A DNA stretch of 43,001 bases. It comes from Chara braunii (taxonomy: Eukaryota; Streptophyta; Charophyceae; Charales; Characeae). Below, piece by piece: positions 40,751-43,001 of the stretch. The translations under genes and the position numbers were made by a program. The DNA lies in the NCBI GenBank assembly GCA_003427395.1, contig BFEA01000376.1:137997-180997 (forward strand), given 5' to 3'. The notes beneath the pieces are model-generated. The model saw only the letters and a program-made list of their open reading frames with translations. It had not been told where the DNA came from and did not search any database. Positions within the stretch are counted from its first letter, which is position 1; each line of letters opens with the position of its first letter.

Positions 40751-42564
40751 GCTATTGATGCCCTACCAATAAGAGAGGTATGACGGTCTTTCCAGTGTGA
40801 TAGTTTCTCTAGAGCGGGCTTCATAATCCATTCGCCGTTTGATGCGGGTCTGCACAGTGCCGTTAGCATGATTCCCAACACCTTGATTGGGGTCGTGTCT
40901 GGCAGCCACTTGACCTGCAGAAACTCGGGGGGGCGGACCCCTTGGTGGTGGATCCACCAGCCCAGGGTCTTTTTTCCCCAGTTGACCGTCATGTCTGAAA
41001 CTATTGTAAATCGCTCGAACAATCGCCTGATCTCTTCCATGTTTGTCGCGGTTGCGTCGACCATGAGTGTCAGATCGTTCGCGAACATTGAGTAGATCGG
41101 GATTGCTTCTTCCGAGATGGAAGAGTTCTGCAATGTTTTCAAGTCTTTGTTAGTTCGGAGATTTGCTGCCAATGCCTCCATCACTATTATGAACAAGAAG
41201 GGTGCCAGAGGGTCCCCCTGACGGACCAACCGCTGCAGTGGGAAGGGTGGTGCTATCCTTCCATTGACTTGGACGCACGTGGTTGCGTTATGGTGCAGCA
41301 CCGCAGTCCAACGGCGGAAGATTGGCCCTATGTTCATTCTTTCCATACATTTGTCCAGGAATAGCCAGTCCACATGGTCGTAAGCTTTTTCGAAATCTAT
41401 GAAAACCACCGCAGCGTTTTGTTTGTCTTGTCTTGTCAGCTTAAGCAGTTCATTAACTAATAGTATGTTATCCTGGATCCTGCGACCTTTGATGAACTCG
41501 GTTTGCATCGGATGGATAGTATCTTCCAGAACCGGGAGCAATCGGTTTGCCAGGGCCTTAGCTAACATTTTATAGACGACTGTGAGCAAGGTTATTGGCC
41601 TGTAGTTTCGGATGTCCATCTTATCCCCCTTTTTGTGTAACAAAGTGAGAACACCCTGACCCACCAACTCCCCCATTGTCCCTGTTTCCCACACCTGCTG
41701 ATAGAACTCCATTAGATCTAGGGCTAGCTGCGTCCAGAAGGTTTCCCAGAATTCCTTTGGGAACCCGTCAATGCCCGGCGTCTTCTCTTCTTCCATCTGC
41801 ATCATCGTCGTCCATATCTCCTCCTTGGACAGGGGACGGTCCAGGTCTATTTTTTGCTGGCCTGTCAGGGTCTTCTCTAGTGGGGTCAAGAAATCTGCAA
41901 TATCTTTCTCCCCGGCGTTTCTTTCTTGCCGGAAGCACCTTGAGGTGAACAAATCTTGGAAGAATGATCGTGCTATTTGTGTGCAGTGGGGGGCAGAGGT
42001 GACAATATCTTGGTGTCCGGTTTGTGGATCGTATAATGCTTCGATGGTGGTTTTGTGTGAGCTCACTCTGGCCATGCTAAAAAAATTCCTATCCATTGTT
42101 CCTTCTGTTTGGTATCGTGTCAGTCGTCCTCTTATTCGTATTCCGTCCCAGCTTTGCGTGGCGAAAGCTTGAAGCCGGTTTCTGAGCGTTTGAATCTCTG
42201 AGTATTCTTCTGCTTGCAAAATTTGGTTGTCGTTAGGCTGGTCCTGGTGCTCAAGTTGTTGCAGCTGCTGGTGTAGTTCCATCTCCTGTTGATGTTTCTT
42301 GGCTGCCAATAGTTTAGAGTATTCTTGACATTTTTTACCCAGATAGAACAGCCCGTTGTTAAACCAGTCTATTGCCTGTTGGAAATGTTGTTTTTGCATA
42401 TGCCAGTATTTCCAGCAGTCCGCGATGTAGTTGTGAAAGGTTTTTTGTTTCAAGATGCAAGTGTTGAGCTTGTAGAAGCCCGGTCCCCAGTCTGGTTTCT
42501 TTCGAAAGGATAGAGTGACCGTGCACATTTTGTGGTCTAGGCCCGGGTATGGATTTGCAGGCAA
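40741..42564 (-). pseudogene. LINE B reverse transcriptase, long open frame with mutated active site
   Basis: An open frame of 607 codons. It begins at the remnant of the endonuclease end (GLDHKMCTVTL), then a Gln-rich coiled region (residues about 75-110). The RT follows: KTPGIDGFPKEFW, NYRPITLLTVVYKMLAKALA, FIKGRRIQDNILLVNE, FIDFEKAYDHVDWLFL (catalytic Asp), RQGDPLAPFLFIIVMEAL and MFANDLTLMVDA, where the usual F-A-D-D is F-A-N-D (Asn codon 41079-41077). Losing one of the two metal-binding Asp should abolish polymerisation. The frame ends where a frameshift leads into the 40750 frame. The length and openness suggest a young insertion. Confidence 0.9.
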
Positions 42565-42900
42565 GTGCTTTGATGTTCTCGAAGAAGATTCTTCTCTCCC
42601 GTGCCGTGTTGGGGGTGTAGATACACACTATGCATACGATTTCGATTTCCAGTGTGACCAGGATAGACACCCACCTGCCTTCCTCTTGGTCTATCACCCA
42701 ATGGACCGGGTCTGCCCTGGACTCCGGGGGGATCCAGATGGCTACCCCTGCACTTCCAGGTTTCGGGGCATGGGCCCTGAAGGCTTGGTATGGCCAGATC
42801 ATCTTGTGGGTGCGGTTGTGCTCTGGGGTGTCCATCAGGTGTGTTTCCTGGCTGTATTCCGCTGCCTACTCTGATCTGTGTGCAGTGTGGACTTTGTCTC
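42359..42900 (-). pseudogene. LINE B endonuclease N-terminal part, internally deleted
   Basis: The minus frame upstream of the RT has ETHLMDTPEHNRTHK (the Q-E-T-H-L block of APE endonucleases), GSAGVAIWIPPES, RWVSILVTLEIEIVCIVCIY and RERRIFFENIKAL. It then jumps, with a frame change, straight to NPYPGLDHK, the block that in LINE A lies more than 100 residues further on. The segment with the G-D-W-N catalytic block is missing. APE-type endonuclease nicks target DNA, so this copy cannot do so. The true N-terminus lies toward or beyond the window edge. Confidence 0.8.
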
Positions 42901-43001
42901 CTCTCCCCATTCTCTTATGCATGTCTGGGCGTGTATGAGACTGTCTGTGTGTGAGTGGCGGTAACAATCGTCAGACAACCAAGATCATAACAGAGAGAGA
43001 G

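Larger units (their letters stand above)
38308..43001 (-). mobile_element. LINE family B, long copy 2
   Basis: The poly(A) (plus T run 38308-38330) marks the 3' end. The 3' UTR follows with stem-loop II (38420-38438) and stem-loop I (38503-38540). ORF2 extends from about 38782 to 42900, and the element probably continues past the window edge (ORF1 not seen). Layout is endonuclease, RT, connection region, zf-RVT and a long C-terminal tail that matches the fragment at 16405-17170. It has fewer frameshifts than LINE A copy 4. Confidence 0.88.

Noticed and set aside
1-43001. CRISPR arrays, bacterial operons and tRNA genes
   Set aside because: No spaced direct repeats of CRISPR type, no ribosome-binding organisation and no cloverleaf with intact A and B boxes were seen.

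Overview
Kind of organism. This is a repeat-dominated eukaryotic window with no bacterial gene organisation. It holds L1-like LINEs, a Ty3/gypsy chromovirus, long GT/CA microsatellites, poly(A)-tailed insertions, one exon-like protein fragment with a splice-acceptor-like upstream boundary, and an assembly gap (32233-32707). A U6 snRNA pseudogene at 22220-22314 has the plant-type 5' stem and the 3' end ATGGTCCAAA, which points to the green lineage. A large-genome streptophyte, possibly a charophyte alga, would fit, but the species cannot be fixed from sequence alone.

Layout. (1) 42-5816: a decayed minus-strand composite retroelement bounded by a ~122-bp inverted repeat that lies inside GT/CA tracts at both ends. 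Read 5' to 3' on the minus strand it encodes a reverse transcriptase of Penelope-like (PLE) appearance, a Pro/Ser-rich linker, a C2HC finger, a Josephin-like cysteine-protease domain and four tandem RING-like modules. (2) 5817-11575: low-complexity, strand-skewed or unrecognised DNA. (3) 11576-14600: a second, more decayed copy of the same composite element on the minus strand (linker, Josephin-like, one RING-like module), followed by a tandem array of a palindromic tail repeat. (4) 14600-21620: a graveyard of 5'-truncated LINE 3' ends from two families (called A and B here), interrupted at 17581-17929 by a leishmanolysin-like C-terminal exon on the minus strand. (5) 21620-23790: mostly unrecognised, with the U6 retropseudogene and its 15-bp target-site duplication. 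(6) 23794-31930: a near full-length LINE A copy (minus), with ORF1 and ORF2, split by a 518-bp hAT-like non-autonomous element with an 8-bp duplication. (7) 33040-37332: a Ty3/gypsy chromovirus (plus) with gag, protease, RT, RNase H, integrase and a chromodomain-like tail, broken by several frameshifts. (8) 38308-43001: a LINE B copy (minus) with an internally deleted endonuclease and a substituted RT catalytic Asp.

How the parts relate. Almost everything is mobile DNA. The LINEs share two 3'-UTR hairpins, which suggests a common RT-recognition element. The U6 pseudogene, with A-rich tail and duplication, is what LINE machinery acting in trans would leave. The most unusual item is the composite retroelement, because it joins an RT to ubiquitin-system-like domains (a deubiquitinase-like fold and RING modules), and two separate copies show the same order and the same Cys-to-His spacing. 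No intact coding gene is certain in this window.
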